From assembly GCA_024509875.1 (NCBI GenBank), contig JAMPIV010012241.1, positions 522,683 through 586,682 on the forward strand: a stretch of 64,000 nucleotides of DNA, read 5' to 3'. A program made the position numbers and the translations under genes. Below are positions 1 to 11,236 of the stretch, piece by piece. The stretch's first letter is position 1. Each line of letters begins with the position of its first letter. The stretch comes from Oreohelix idahoensis (Eukaryota; Mollusca; Gastropoda; Stylommatophora; Oreohelicidae). Below the pieces are notes generated by a model. It worked only from the letters and a program-made list of their open reading frames with translations. It was not told where the DNA came from and did no database searches.

Positions 1-90
1 ACACTACTCTTATTAGATATAGATACCTTCACAGCTGATCTCAGTCAGTACACTAAGTCCCCTATAAATATTTATAACATCCCACTTCAC

Positions 91-695
91 CACACATAAT
101 TACTTCACAATATCATCAGTGAACATCACATTTGTGTTAATCATGCATAATTACTTCACAATATCATCAGTGAACATCACATTTGTGTTAATCATGCATA
201 ATTACTTCACAATATCATCAGTGAACATCACATTTGTGTTAATCACACATAATTACTTCACAATATCATCAGTGAACATCACATTTGTGTTAATCACACA
301 TAATTACTTCACAATATCATCAGTGAGCATCACATTTGTGTTAATCACACATAATTACTTCACAATATCATCAGTGAACATCACATTTGTGTTAATCACA
401 CATAATTACTCACAATATCATCAGTGAGCATCACATTTGTGTTAATCACACATAATTACTTCACAATATCATCAGTGAACATCACATTTGTGTTAATCAC
501 ACATAATTACTTCACAATATCATCAGTGAACATCACATTTGTGTTAATCACACATAATTACTTCACAATATCATCAGTGAACATCACATTTGTGTTAATC
601 ACACATAATTACTTCACAATATCATCAGTGAGCATCACATTTGTGTTAATCACACATAATTACTTCACAATATCATCAGTGAGTATCACATTTGT
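91..695. repeat. 51-bp minisatellite, about 12 units
   Basis: About twelve head-to-tail copies of a 51-bp unit containing 'aattacttcacaatatcatc' and 'catcacatttgtgttaatca'. Units differ at a few positions (catgc or cacac; gaaca or gagca), and one unit near 400 lacks one t. Since 51 is a multiple of three, one frame stays open for long stretches, but the apparent protein is only the translated repeat and begins at GTG rather than ATG. Seen directly. Confidence 0.95.
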
Positions 696-720
696 TAATA
701 ATGCACGTCACATCAAGTAA

Positions 721-1269
721 AGGTACTCCCATTGCAGATACTGCAGTGGGGGAATGAAGTGTTAGAGAACCTACTTTACTAAGTGTGATCTTCATGACAA
801 CTGTGATTTGGTGCTAACAAACAGGCATGATGTTCTATTCTGGCATTTCTTCATTCCGCCATAACTATTAACTCCGTGTTAGTTCCCATGGATCTCTATG
901 GAGACACATAAAGAAGAGGACTCTGCTGTACAAGACATCCGATTTGGTGTTGTCCGTGAGGCTGGGAACCTCATCATGTAAAACAAATAGCTACAAAACG
1001 CTGCAAGAGCACATGATTGCTTTGAGGCAGGTGCTGAAGTGGTAGCTGCATGTTACATGAGGGTAACAAAAAAAAAAAAAAAAGGAAATAATGATAACTA
1101 TTCGGTCCGCGTTTCTCCACTTCCCATGTTCTATACTGCTCAACATAGATGTAAAGTAGGTCTTACTCTGATCTTCAGAAACTTCGCATGTCACCAAGAA
1201 AATCACATCAACATGTATACTTTCACGTGATTCTTCCGTCGATTTCTCTAATCATGTACTTAATAAACC
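721..1269. other. Unassigned sequence with a poly-A tract
   Basis: No convincing gene. It holds an A-run of about 15 bases near 1069-1083 and a short stretch (about 935-1015) related to the family-D LTR. Short ORFs on both strands match nothing I recognise. Confidence 0.6.
935..1015 (+). repeat. Fragment resembling a family-D LTR segment
   Basis: The words 'gtgttgtccgtgaggctgg', 'aacctcatcatgtaa' and 'ctgcaagagcacatg' occur in the same order as 'gtgttgtgcatgaggctgg', 'aacctcaccatgtaa' and 'ctgcaagagcacaca' in the family-D LTR at about 30918-30992 and 34753-34827. It is a diverged relic of the same repeat. Boundaries are approximate. Confidence 0.6.
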
Positions 1270-1545
1270 ATGACATGGAAGAAACTGACAACAGTCAATA
1301 CAACTAGAGAAGGACAAGAGAAAGTGGAGACAGACTGGACACGGAAACAGCCAACCAGTACACCCAGACACGTCCTTGACTGGAATCTAAATAGGAAAGG
1401 AAGAGTTAGGAAGCCAGAGAGAACCTGGATACGACTGGTAGAAGACGAACTGGAATTGTATGGGCACAGCTAATGAAACCGTTGGAAATCGAGAGTTGTA
1501 ATGCTCTGTTCTGTGGCGAATGAAAAGAAAGGATATCTGCGATTG
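1270..1545 (+). pseudogene. LINE reverse transcriptase, C-terminal remnant
   Basis: Translation gives the end of a non-LTR retrotransposon polyprotein: a segment like LDWNLNRKGRVRKPERTWIR, the family's usual 'LxWNPxGKRKRGRPKxTWRR' motif, followed by VEDELELYG. After a stop at 1471, the remnant NALCSVANEK (about 1498-1530) corresponds to the usual 'NALCS...' ending of these ORFs. Only about 90 codons remain, with a stop and shifted frames and no catalytic domain. The family is known to be widespread in invertebrate genomes; the exact clade cannot be set from this piece. Confidence 0.75.
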
Positions 1546-1876
1546 TAAAATTTAATGAAAGGTGAGTTCTTTTTATTTTATATTTAATTTTGTATAATTG
1601 ATTTATGTCAGCACCTCCTGGCCAGGTCAGACGTCGTGGGTCATCATGGGTTGGGCAGTTGTGGAGAATGATCAGGGGTCTGGATTCCAGTTCCACAAGA
1701 ACATTCATTTGTATGAGATATCCTGAAGCGTTAGATTTGGACCGGTACTCTGCAGTGGCTAGTTCTCAGTCGGAAAATGAGGATCTGTTGATGTCTGTTA
1801 AGTTGGTGGACTGGGTTGTCTCTTGTATATCTTCTTCTTCTTCCGTCCTTAGCCACCGACCGTCAAAGCAGTCAGT

Positions 1877-1977
1877 GGCCATTACGCCTAGTGGCGTCTT
1901 AGGGCAACAGCAGATAGGTTTTCTTTGCCATTGTTTCCCATCACGCCTATTGACGTCTTTAGGGCAACGGCAAATCA
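1877..1977 (+). repeat. Imperfect direct duplication of about 40 bp
   Basis: 'ccattacgcctagtggcgtc' followed by 'ttagggcaacagcaga' near 1879 recurs as 'ccatcacgcctattgacgtc' and 'tttagggcaacggcaaa' near 1938. The function is unknown. It lies just upstream of the (TA)n tract. Confidence 0.6.
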
Positions 1978-2042
1978 ATCCATCTGCTGCTGTTTCCGTA
2001 ATCGAAGTGACTGGCAAACGGGTGATCAGCCCGTTGGTTCTC

Positions 2043-2478
<436 letters not shown>

Positions 2479-3660
2479 TATAATACATTTATATTCTTAT
2501 TATGTTCGCAAATATTTTGTAAGCAAAGTATTTCCTTTTTAAGTGCTTAAGGAGAAGTCATTTTTGGGTTGCTTCCCTTGAAAATAGTTCTGTCATCTTC
2601 GATCGGACTCCGCAGACGACTCTAGGCCTACTGCGATTTATTCTGTGGCTGGGTAGGAATAGATTGTTCTTGCTTCAGTATATCTATGGCCTGAATTTAT
2701 ACGTAGTGTTTGTATGAGTAGGACGAGTCTGTCTTATATATGGATATCTTTGCATTTCTAAGTCGAACTAATTTGGTTGTCGCTAGAAAAGGTCAAAGGC
2801 TATGCAGCGGAAGTATCGCTAGCAAAGGGTGTGATCCATGGCTGTCATCCTGTGAGGATGCCGAGTTTTGTTGTAGCAGGCTTTTTGCCGAAATAGTGAT
2901 CTATATATGGATGGGGAAAAGTGATAATCATTTAGACATGTTGTATGTACTTTACCCCAGTGTTTATTCTCTTTTGCCAAGGAATGGCAAAGTTATATTT
3001 CGCATAAAAAGGTAAAACCACAATTTATTATGAACTTGGGCTTCGCCATCGTTGTTGATAAGCAGATGCACAGTGGTACTTTTAAAAAGAATATCCATTC
3101 AAAGGAAGAAGACATTCCTATGTATCAGCACTGGATTGTATTATATTATTCAATTACCTCTATGAGAGAACCTATGAAGAAATGAGGACATTTAATGAAT
3201 GACTAATTTTGGTCTATATTCTATAGTGAGTGAAGCTCACGAGAGAGAGAACAGCCATGTTGAAATTCATATACTTTGTATTTATCGAGTGAGAAAAAGG
3301 GATGCCTGTACTATCGCTCGATGAACCAAGAGATCACTGCTACATGTGAGAACCCATGTCTGGGATTCCTATATTATGAAATATATATATATATTGAACT
3401 TTACGTGAAGGAATATTCGCTAGACGAGGTTAGGTCTAGGAGCCTTCCTATGTATTGGTTATGGTCTGACGTGCCCAGTCAGTAAAGCCAGATGATTTAC
3501 ATGATGGAACGCTGAATGCTTATTTACGAATGCTCCATTATGATATTTGCCAAGCATGAATGCTAACTTAAGATGATATTCCTGTGATCAACATTATACT
3601 GTCTATGTCGACATTTGTTCCTGTAACCATACACGTACTGTCCAAGTGTGCGTCCCATTA
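2479..3660. other. Unassigned; may hold the 5' part of the family-A copy 1 LTR
   Basis: No recognisable coding sequence; a 91-codon ORF at 2740-3015 matches nothing I know. From the PBS candidate at 3934, and from the 1145-bp LTR length of the other family-A copy, the 5' LTR of copy 1 should begin somewhere here. I cannot place its start because no second LTR is visible to compare. Confidence 0.4.
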
Positions 3661-3663
3661 AAT

Positions 3664-3671
3664 GTATAAAA
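3664..3671 (+). promoter_or_regulatory. TATA box candidate in the presumed copy 1 5' LTR
   Basis: 'gtataaaa' lies about 255 bp upstream of the presumed LTR end (3924) and 270 bp upstream of the PBS candidate, a plausible place for a retrotransposon core promoter. Supported only by motif and position. Confidence 0.35.
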
Positions 3672-3933
3672 AGACCACCGTAGTTCCAGTACTTCTTGAA
3701 TTCGAACAGTGTGAGTATGAGTGATGTACTACCAACCTGTCAACTCTATCGAATCATTCTACCATTCGCGTACTGACATTCAGATACACACTCATTGTTT
3801 ACACTCACATTCTTGTCGGAGCCTCATCACGTTCCAGGACAAGATGACCTGTATGACCAAAACTGTGCTGGGTTTGATGAGTTGACAATCGTTACACTTT
3901 ACTACACCAGTCCCAACATCTACATTTATCCAC

Positions 3934-3951
3934 TGGTGGACATTCACATCA
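3934..3951 (+). other. Primer-binding site candidate, family-A copy 1
   Basis: 'tggtggacattcacatca' begins ten bases after '...catctaca', a CA-type LTR end at 3924. The better-preserved minus-strand family-A element has 'tggtggaccagttacgtg' at the matching place. The distance to the gag ATG is almost equal in the two (about 1376 bp here, 1413 bp there). The tRNA is not identified. Confidence 0.5.
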
Positions 3952-5309
3952 TTTAGCAAATAAAGCATGATTCAACAACTAGTAGCCAGTATGAGTTAAC
4001 AACTACACACAAAGAAAGAGTTTAACAACTGGTGTGCCAGCTTCCTGGGTCAACCTGCACAGTGACCATATTGAGAAGTAAACTACTGAGACCAGACGTT
4101 CCTTGGGGTCTGTTACGACACACAAATACATCAGCAGTACAACTCTACAGTGATGTCAGCGTGACCTGTCCTGTCGAGAGTATGCAGTAACTAGGTCAGG
4201 GTTTGTTGACATTTGCTTCATTGGACATTTGCCATACAACTAACAGTGTTACACAGCGAGCTTGGTTGAAACATAGAACATTACACATCAGGACTGGAGA
4301 ATATTTGACAGTGTTTGCGAAAGAAAATGTTATTGAACTGAGAAGTCCTACATTGATTGTTATCATTCAAATCAACGATGGAGCTTCTATTTCTGTGTTG
4401 AATTTAAAATAGTTAGACCAGAAGTATTTGTTTAATAAAGTACCACAGTACTGTACTATTAGGCAGTGTAACTGAGCCTTCATTCCAACACATTCTTTCT
4501 GCAACACTCTATTTACATCATATTGCCATACTATTTATGCATTTATGTATTTATGTTTAACTATTTATATGTGATATTTGTTTGTATCCAGCGGGTTGTT
4601 GTTTCGGTTGGGCGGTGTCACACAGCAGAGTATCCCACGTAATAGAGGGTCTGATGTGTGCGTTTCTATAGGTGCAATTTTCTTCATTGAAAATTTGCTG
4701 CGACAGCTGTTGCTATTAGTGTTAGCTGTGAAGTCTGTACTCATTGTTGTTTTTGTAATATTCCTCTGTTCTTTAGTTTGTTTTGATTTGTTTGTAATTT
4801 GTTGGTCTACCCTATTCTATCTTTCAGTTCTATTCTCAATTTATATTTATATACTGTGGCGTTATTTGTATTTGTTATCCTCTTGCGGTTTATCTTTTAT
4901 TGTTTTTCCAATTTTATTTATTTCATTTCCGCAAATGTTTTCATGTTTTTTTCTGTATAACTGTTTTGTTTTGTGCCTGATCGACATACACTATTTAAAA
5001 TATAGTTGATCATATAAATTGATGTACAAGAATCAACTGATAGTTAATTACTATTACTAAAGGTACACAGTTGATGATATAAAACACTATTTCTGGTGCA
5101 CTGCACTTATATTATAGAGTGAACCAGCAACTTATAGCTGTTATTATATAAGGATTTATACAAGACCTTTGTAAGGCTTGTTTCCCACAGTGATTGGGAT
5201 AGTTAAGTACTATTTTTCACAGGTTACAAAGTTATCATACAAAGTCTTTGATTAAGACTAAGAAAGTAAATTTATTTACTTTTGCAAATTACTGATCTTA
5301 TTAGACAAG
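3952..5309 (+). other. Untranslated leader of family-A copy 1
   Basis: AT-rich leader. Parts around 4590-4860 are similar to the leader of the minus-strand copy (27009-27600 reversed), for example 'gcgggttgttgtttcggttgg' against 'gcgggtttttcggttgg'. A hydrophobic open frame over 4578-5009 has no ATG at its start and reflects T-richness. Confidence 0.55.
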
Positions 5310-7391
5310 ATGTCTACCTTGGATTATTTTATCACACAAGGCAGGGCTCTTGATAAGACTGGTCAGCAGTTAGAAGAATGGGCAGTTGCTCAATATGACA
5401 AAGCATTGGCTGCTGAAGAAAGAAAAGCATTGATTGAAGAAAAGAAATTAGAAGCTGAGGAAAGAAAATTACAAAGAGAGGATGAACAAAAGAAATTGCA
5501 GATACAGACTGATGAAAAAAGATTCCAGATGGAAATGGAAAAAGAGAAAAGAAAAGATGAAGCTGCTGCTGAAGAGAAAAAATTACAGGCTGCTGCAGAA
5601 GAGAGAAAATTACAAGCTGAAGCTCAAGAAAAAAAAGCAATAAGAGAACATGAACACCAAAAAGAACTTTTAGCATTTGAGTTAGAAAAGTTAAAGTTAA
5701 CAAACATAAGTAATGTTAATCAAGCATCTAGTGGTAATGGTAAACCCTTTACTTACAAGGTCAAGGTACCAGCGTTCAACCCTTCCAGTGATGACATAAC
5801 ATTCTGGCTAAACAGATTTGAACGCTCGTGTCGAGCACATAATGTGGACAAATCACAATATGCTAACCAGTTATCAGAAAATCTGAAAGGTGATTCTCTG
5901 ACTAGTTTAAGTTTGGTTGAAGAGGCTGACAAAGATAACTATGATGTTATTAGGGCAGCCTTATTAAAGAAGTATCAGTTGTCTGAAGAGGGTTATCGGA
6001 AGTTGTTTAAGACAATGGTGCCTGAGGCAGGTGTAGAATTCTCAGAATTCATTGCAAGGACACGACTTACATTTGATCGTTGGATTGAGCTATCCAAAAC
6101 AGAAAAGACTTATGAAGCCCTTATGGACTTGATACTCAGAGACAAGATTATGTCAAGTATAAATAAACCTTTCCTCGAATTCTTACATGAGCGTAAACCT
6201 AAGTCTCTAAAAGAAATGGAACAGTATTGTACCCAATACGTCACTGCACATCCGGACGTAGCCATTAGCAACAGTAAGGTTAAAGAAGGTATGCCAGTTG
6301 CTTCTGCAACACCATACAACCCTAATCACTCTCACAAATTCCAAGGACCTCAAAATAGGTTTAATAAAAAAGGTAACTATTACAGTTATCAGAACCAAGG
6401 TAACCAATCATTTCAGGGATCTTCTTCGAATACCTGGAGAAGAGCTGACAGCCCTCGATTCAGGGGTGGTCATAATTACAGGAACTTTCGCAAAGGAAGT
6501 CATTCTAGAAACTATCCAAGTTTTCCTTCATGGAGACAACAGGATCATAATTACCGAGATACTCATTATAATGAATATGATGATAGTAACCAAAGGAGCT
6601 ATGATTCAAACCCGAGTAGGGGTTATAATGGTGGAAACAATGATAAGTACAGAGGCAATAATAACAGAGGTAGAGCACAATTCAAAAAACATAAAGCTCA
6701 TTACCAGGCGAACTCTGCACAGCAAGAGTCCCACGAAGCCTATAAACAAAATAAAGATAATGATGACTCTAATAATATGGCATGTGCCGCTTTTGATTTT
6801 GGGAGAGCATCTCAGTGCCCCCAATGCAAAACATTATTTGAGCCAACCACAGTGTCTACTTTAAGCTGTGGCCATCCTCTTCCCGCTCTTCCTGCGTCAA
6901 TCGCGCATGATGGGAGAGGTTCTCTTGTCTTACACAAAGGTTTAGTAAATGACAATCCAGTCTCAGTACTTTTTGATTCTGGATGCACAACTATTGGGGT
7001 TAGGCAGTCACTCATAGATCCTTCTCATTCTACAGGCAAAGTAGTCAAATGCGTAACATTTGGCGGCACCATAGAGAAATACTCTACCGCTATCATTAGG
7101 ATTGCTACTCCTTTCTTCACAGGAGATGTACACGCATGTCTTTTGCCGGATCCGATCGCTGATCTTATCATCGGTCGCATTCACGGAGTCCAAGAATGCA
7201 CTCCGGAGCAAATTTCCGTTTGGGAAAATCAAAATATGCAATCTGCTAATGCAGTAGTCACTAGAGCTCAAGCTCTCAATATGCCTGAAACTTCATCTGT
7301 TGAAGATAATGAAGTGCATAACCAAGATGATCCCTTGGTAATTTCTCGTGACTCGTTTATAAAAACAACAAGAAGAAGATCCGACTCTTAA
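5310..7391 (+). CDS. gag-pro: Gag-protease of Gmr1-like LTR element, family A copy 1
   Basis: An open frame of 693 codons from ATG. Residues about 30-130 are charged Lys/Glu/Ala coiled coil (repeats such as EEKKLQAAAEERKLQAEA). A capsid-like region follows (about 148-310), whose C-terminal half, with ALMDLILRDK and FLHERKPKSLKEMEQYC, resembles the retroviral-type capsid C-terminal/SCAN fold. Next is an Asn/Arg/Gly/Tyr-rich basic stretch (about 340-480) that probably binds nucleic acid, a CPQC...LSCGH motif, and an aspartic protease with VLFDSGCTT (catalytic Asp 556). It would assemble particles and process the polyprotein. Gag and protease share one frame here. The frame then breaks near 7362, where the other copy continues into integrase, so this element is defective although this ORF is intact. 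Homologous to the minus-strand ORFs at 22049-27008. Confidence 0.9.
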   Translation: MSTLDYFITQGRALDKTGQQLEEWAVAQYDKALAAEERKALIEEKKLEAEERKLQREDEQKKLQIQTDEKRFQMEMEKEKRKDEAAAEEKKLQAAAEERKLQAEAQEKKAIREHEHQKELLAFELEKLKLTNISNVNQASSGNGKPFTYKVKVPAFNPSSDDITFWLNRFERSCRAHNVDKSQYANQLSENLKGDSLTSLSLVEEADKDNYDVIRAALLKKYQLSEEGYRKLFKTMVPEAGVEFSEFIARTRLTFDRWIELSKTEKTYEALMDLILRDKIMSSINKPFLEFLHERKPKSLKEMEQYCTQYVTAHPDVAISNSKVKEGMPVASATPYNPNHSHKFQGPQNRFNKKGNYYSYQNQGNQSFQGSSSNTWRRADSPRFRGGHNYRNFRKGSHSRNYPSFPSWRQQDHNYRDTHYNEYDDSNQRSYDSNPSRGYNGGNNDKYRGNNNRGRAQFKKHKAHYQANSAQQESHEAYKQNKDNDDSNNMACAAFDFGRASQCPQCKTLFEPTTVSTLSCGHPLPALPASIAHDGRGSLVLHKGLVNDNPVSVLFDSGCTTIGVRQSLIDPSHSTGKVVKCVTFGGTIEKYSTAIIRIATPFFTGDVHACLLPDPIADLIIGRIHGVQECTPEQISVWENQNMQSANAVVTRAQALNMPETSSVEDNEVHNQDDPLVISRDSFIKTTRRRSDS

Positions 7392-8806
7392 GAAATTCTT
7401 CACTCTTGTAACAAAAGGTGATCCGAATAAAGATTCAAATTGTAAATCTTGGATTACAATGAAGAATGGCGTACTTGTACGTATGGTGCAAGACTCCACT
7501 AAGTCAAGTCATTCTCAGATTCTTGTACCCAAGAATTTGAGAGTTAAGATCTTACAACATGCACACGACTCTCAGTGTGCTGGTCACATGGGTTTTTCCC
7601 GTACAAAGTCAAGAGTTCTTGCGGCTTTCTTTTGGCCTTTTGTGAACAAGGACATACGGATCTATTGTCGATCCTGTAAAGTATGTCAAGAAGTCAAATC
7701 CAAAGGTCCTCGTCATGCTGCGCCTATTCAGGCTGCAGATATTCCTATTCGTCCATTCCAGAAAATGGCGATAGACATCATTGGTCCATTCAAGATCAAA
7801 TCTGCTAGAGGACATCAGTTTATCTTAACGTGTGTAGACATGTGCACACGTTGGCCAGAGGCTATTCCTCTAAAGAGCATTACTACCGCTGACATTGCAG
7901 ATGCTCTTTGGCTTATATTTTCTCGGCTGGGATTCCCCGGAGAAATATTATCAGATCATGGCACCCAACTGATATCGGATACCATGTCTCAAGTAATGTC
8001 TACTCTACAGATAGAGAGATCTTTGAGTAGCATCTATCATCCTATGTCCAATGGGATGGTCGAGCGACTAAATAGAACACTTAAGAACTTATTAGGGAAG
8101 ATAACTGAGGATCATCCTCAGGATTGGGATAGGGTTTTACCCGCGGCCCTCTTCGCGTACAGAGAGGTCCCCAATGAACATACAGGGTTTTCGCCCTTTG
8201 AACTTGTCTTTGGCACGCGACCGCGCGGCCCAATGTCTTTGCTGCATGATCTTATAACAGCTGACAATATTGACGATGACACAAAATCTTCTTACGAGTA
8301 TGTCATCGCGCTGAGACAAAAGATTATCGAAGCATGCAAATTGGCAACGTCCTCTTCTGAGTTTGCTAAGCAGAAGGCAAGACAATTTGCTAATAAGAAG
8401 AGAACTTTACGACAACTTTGTCCTGGTGACAAAGCATTTGTTTTGCTACCTTGTCGTGAAAATAGACTCCTTATTAGTTGGAAAGGTCCGTACGATATAA
8501 TATCGAAAATGTCAGATGTTGACTACATCGTCGATATTAACGGGAAGCATAAAACCTTCCACATCAATATGCTTACGGAGTTCCATGAACGTCCTGACTA
8601 TCTACAGCCTATTTTCCAGGCAACGGACGATTCTCATGTCAAACATGGTCATTACTCATCACTGTCTGTAATACAGGATGAGGAAACAAGTTTTTCGGAT
8701 GTTAATCTCCCGCTTCCAATGATCCCACTTCATTCTAGTGAATCATGGAAAGACGTTACTGTTTCTCCTGATTTGTCTCTAGGAGAAACGGCGACAAGTT
8801 TCGTCT
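7392..8806 (+). pseudogene. int: Integrase of family-A copy 1
   Basis: The open frame 7459-8838 (459 codons) encodes integrase. It has an HHCC zinc domain (HAHDSQCAGHMG, then CRSCKVC), a catalytic core with D106 in AIDIIGP, D166 in SDHGTQ and E202 in VERLNRT (35 residues between D and E), and a C-terminal module with SWKGPYDI and KTFHINMLTEF. Homologous coding sequence starts at about 7363 but is in another frame from gag-protease, and it shifts again near 8790 before RT. Integrase precedes RT here, the reverse of ordinary Ty3/gypsy. The domain looks complete, but the gene is split from its neighbours by frameshifts. Confidence 0.88.
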
Positions 8807-9126
8807 ATGTTACAAACATTTCAGGATGTCCTCACTGACATCCCTGGACAAACTCATGTCATTGAGCATGACATTGTTCTAACTGAACATACTCCAATTA
8901 GGGTTAGGCCTTATTCTATCCCTATACATTTCCAAACACAGGTTGAAAAGGAGTTGGATGAAATGATAGATTTACAAATAATCGAACCATCCACTTCTGC
9001 ATATTCTTCGCCGATGGTTATTGTTCGAAAAAAAGACAATAACATACGTCTTTGCGTTGACTATCGCAAATTGAATCAAGTTACGAAGTTCGATGCTGAA
9101 CCTATGCCTTTACTAGAAGAGTTACA
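8807..9126 (+). pseudogene. Truncated reverse transcriptase, family-A copy 1
   Basis: About 105 codons of the RT N-terminus: FQDVLTDIPG, then ELDEMIDLQIIEPSTSAYSS and VDYRKLNQVT. They match the 22049-25918 polyprotein up to its residue 942 (EPMPLL). Similarity then stops and the frame ends in unrelated LHLH. The fingers region is present; the YLDD active site and RNase H are missing. A fragment with the later RT and RNase H of this family, in the same orientation, lies at 44569-45440 and may be the displaced remainder. Confidence 0.85.
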
Positions 9127-9785
9127 TTTACATTGAAGGGCAATGGTTGATGACCTTTGGAAAATGTTAAGCTCTAATCTAATCACATTTTTTCTGTTTT
9201 CATCTCTGATGTTCTGTATTGGTTTAAGTAATGATCTACAGCTCAATCAGAAGCTATGGGGCTGGAAAAGACCGTGGACTGGCGACAGGCCTGTAGATTT
9301 AGCATGACTACAAACTGAACGCAGTAGAAGACTCCAAAAAAAGGGGCCACTTTTAGCGTATAGAAAGGGAGTCAATCAAAACAATCTACTAAGATTACTA
9401 CTGTATATTGATTAGCTCCCTTGCGACAAATGATCATATTTAAATGACGTCACCATCATCATCGCCCTTCAGCCCCCGAAAGAGCATAGACCTTCAATAA
9501 ACTTCAAGTCTTCCCCTCCCGCGCCATCAGGTCAAGGTCTTTCCATGTCTTCCTCATCTTTTTCATTCCTGTCTACAGTTCTCTTCTCCGTGTGTTTTTC
9601 AGTCTAGCTCTGCTTCACATACCCGGGGGATTCCAGATTAAGGGCTGCCTTGTAATGTTATCTACAGGTTTCCTCAGTGTGCTTCCTTTCATTTGCCTAC
9701 GTCTTACTCTCACTTGTTGTTCTACGTGCACTGTCTTTGTCTGGTTCTTCTCGTAAATTCTACATAAGTGATCTTGTAGTTCCAC
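9127..9785. other. Unassigned sequence between TE fragments
   Basis: No supported gene. It includes an isolated 'aataaa' at about 9497 and 'catcatcatcg' simple sequence near 9455. Probably more decayed TE sequence. Confidence 0.5.
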
Positions 9786-9789
9786 TTCA

Positions 9790-10905
9790 ATACTTCTATT
9801 CTACACAAAGGCATTTGACCTGGTTAGCAGGGATGGACTCTTCAAAATCCTCCTGTAAATAAGCTGCCCCACTAAATTGCTGGAAATGATAAAGTCATTC
9901 CATGAAGACATGAAGGGAACAGTCCAATATACTAAAAGCACATCACACCCCTTTGACATATGCAGTGGTGTTAAAAAAGTCTGCGTCCTGGCTGCAATCC
10001 TTTTCGGATTGCTCTTGAAACATGCATTAAGAGATGCAACTGAAGGAATATGCCTTGACAATAGGTCAGATGGCCGACTGTAACCTCGCAAGGCTGAAGG
10101 CAAAAACCAAAAACAGAAGGGACACTATAAGAGACTTGTTATTCGCTGATGACGCTGCAATCGTCACTCAAAGCCAACATGAGCTTCAGAGCTTGATGCA
10201 TCGCATCACCCAAGCACGCACGGACTTTGGCCTCACAATAAGTCTAAAGAAATCAAAGGTGCTATCTCAGGATGTGAATGTTGCACCAGTTATTACTATC
10301 CATAACTATGAATTGGCAGTAGTGCACCACTTCACATACCTGGGGTCTACAATTGCAATCAACAACAAACTCTCTCTCTGCGCACATAAATTGACAGCCA
10401 CATTGGCAAAGCTGCAGCCTCCGTTGCCCGCCTTACAATGCGTGTTTGTGAAAGCTCCAAACTCGCAACAAAGACCAAAGCTGCGGTATAAAACGCCTGC
10501 GTCACCAGCACACTTCTATATGGCAGCGAGATATGGACAACCTGTGCTAAGCAAGAAAGAATACCTTCAGTCTACACCACGGCCTCGCTATTTCGTGGAA
10601 GGACAAAGTAATAAAGTGCTGGCCTTCAATGCACGTATGCACTGCAGACTACCTTGGCGTGGCCATGTCCGCTGCATGGAAGATGGTCGCATCCCGAAAG
10701 ATATCTTCCACGGACAACTAGCAGATGGCAAAAGAACAGTTGGGCGACCGTATCTGGGGTTTAAAGATGTGTGCATGATAGACACAAGGGCACTGGACAT
10801 ACATCCAGCAACCTGGGAGGATGAAGCTGCCGATCGCACCATGTGCCGATGCTCTCTACGGCGCCACCTCAGATTGGGCGAAACAAAACTCTCACGGTAA
10901 GCAGC
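9790..10905 (+). pseudogene. LINE reverse transcriptase, 3' half
   Basis: A non-LTR RT runs through several frames. KAFDLVSRDGLFKIL begins at 9808. Then comes a segment with MIKSFHEDMKGTVQYTKSTS and SGVKKVCVLAA (9889-10000), and from 10034 a 288-codon frame with the active site LLFADDAAIV (about 10139), LTISLKKSKVL and YLGSTI. The C-terminus keeps RMHCRLPWRGHVRCMEDGRI and GKRTVGRPYLGFKDVC. The stretch between YLGSTI and LPWRGHV is shortened and scrambled. Stops and frame changes make it a pseudogene. It resembles a large LINE group often annotated as endonuclease-reverse transcriptase in mollusc and other invertebrate genomes (from memory). Confidence 0.88.
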
Positions 10906-11129
10906 AGAGATGAGAAAACGTGTTCCACGAAGAAAAAAAGCAGCGAGGGCTGTCATCTCAGGGGCACATCCCATATTCAGTTAAGACTGAAGGGGCTATG
11001 ATTATTATTATTCTACGCAAGCACCCATTTATGAAAGTCTATAGTATTTGGTTGTATTTTGTTGTTGCAATAATCTATGTAACTTTTGGAATTTTAGCAA
11101 CAAACAAATCTAAATACCATCTTTGCTTT

Positions 11130-11236
11130 TAATGAGTCAAGATGACAAAGAGCGTGTACTGGCAACAAAGAATAGAGCTGTAACAATAGGTAACCAGCCG
11201 GAAAGTTTCAGCAAGCTAAAAGGGGTGGTGGGCAGG
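11130..11236 (+). pseudogene. LINE RT, left half, interrupted by an LTR
   Basis: The frame reads ...NRAVTIGNQPESFSKLKG then VVGR, corresponding to the RT region before the 'KGVRQGC' motif of LINEs. It is cut at 11236 by the solo LTR that starts at 11237. It resumes in the same frame at 39186 once the duplicated GCAGG is set aside. Confidence 0.7.

Noticed and set aside
91..695. CRISPR-like array
   Set aside because: The repeats are directly adjacent, with no unique spacers, in animal DNA.
119..720. Two ORFs of about 100 codons with perfect 17-residue repeats
   Set aside because: They are the translated 51-bp minisatellite, start at GTG or similar, and have no other gene features.
4578..5009. 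Hydrophobic ORF in the family-A copy 1 leader, with a similar one at 27193-27501 in copy 2
   Set aside because: Both begin at TTG with no early ATG and lie in homologous T-rich leader sequence; the hydrophobic residues follow from the T content.
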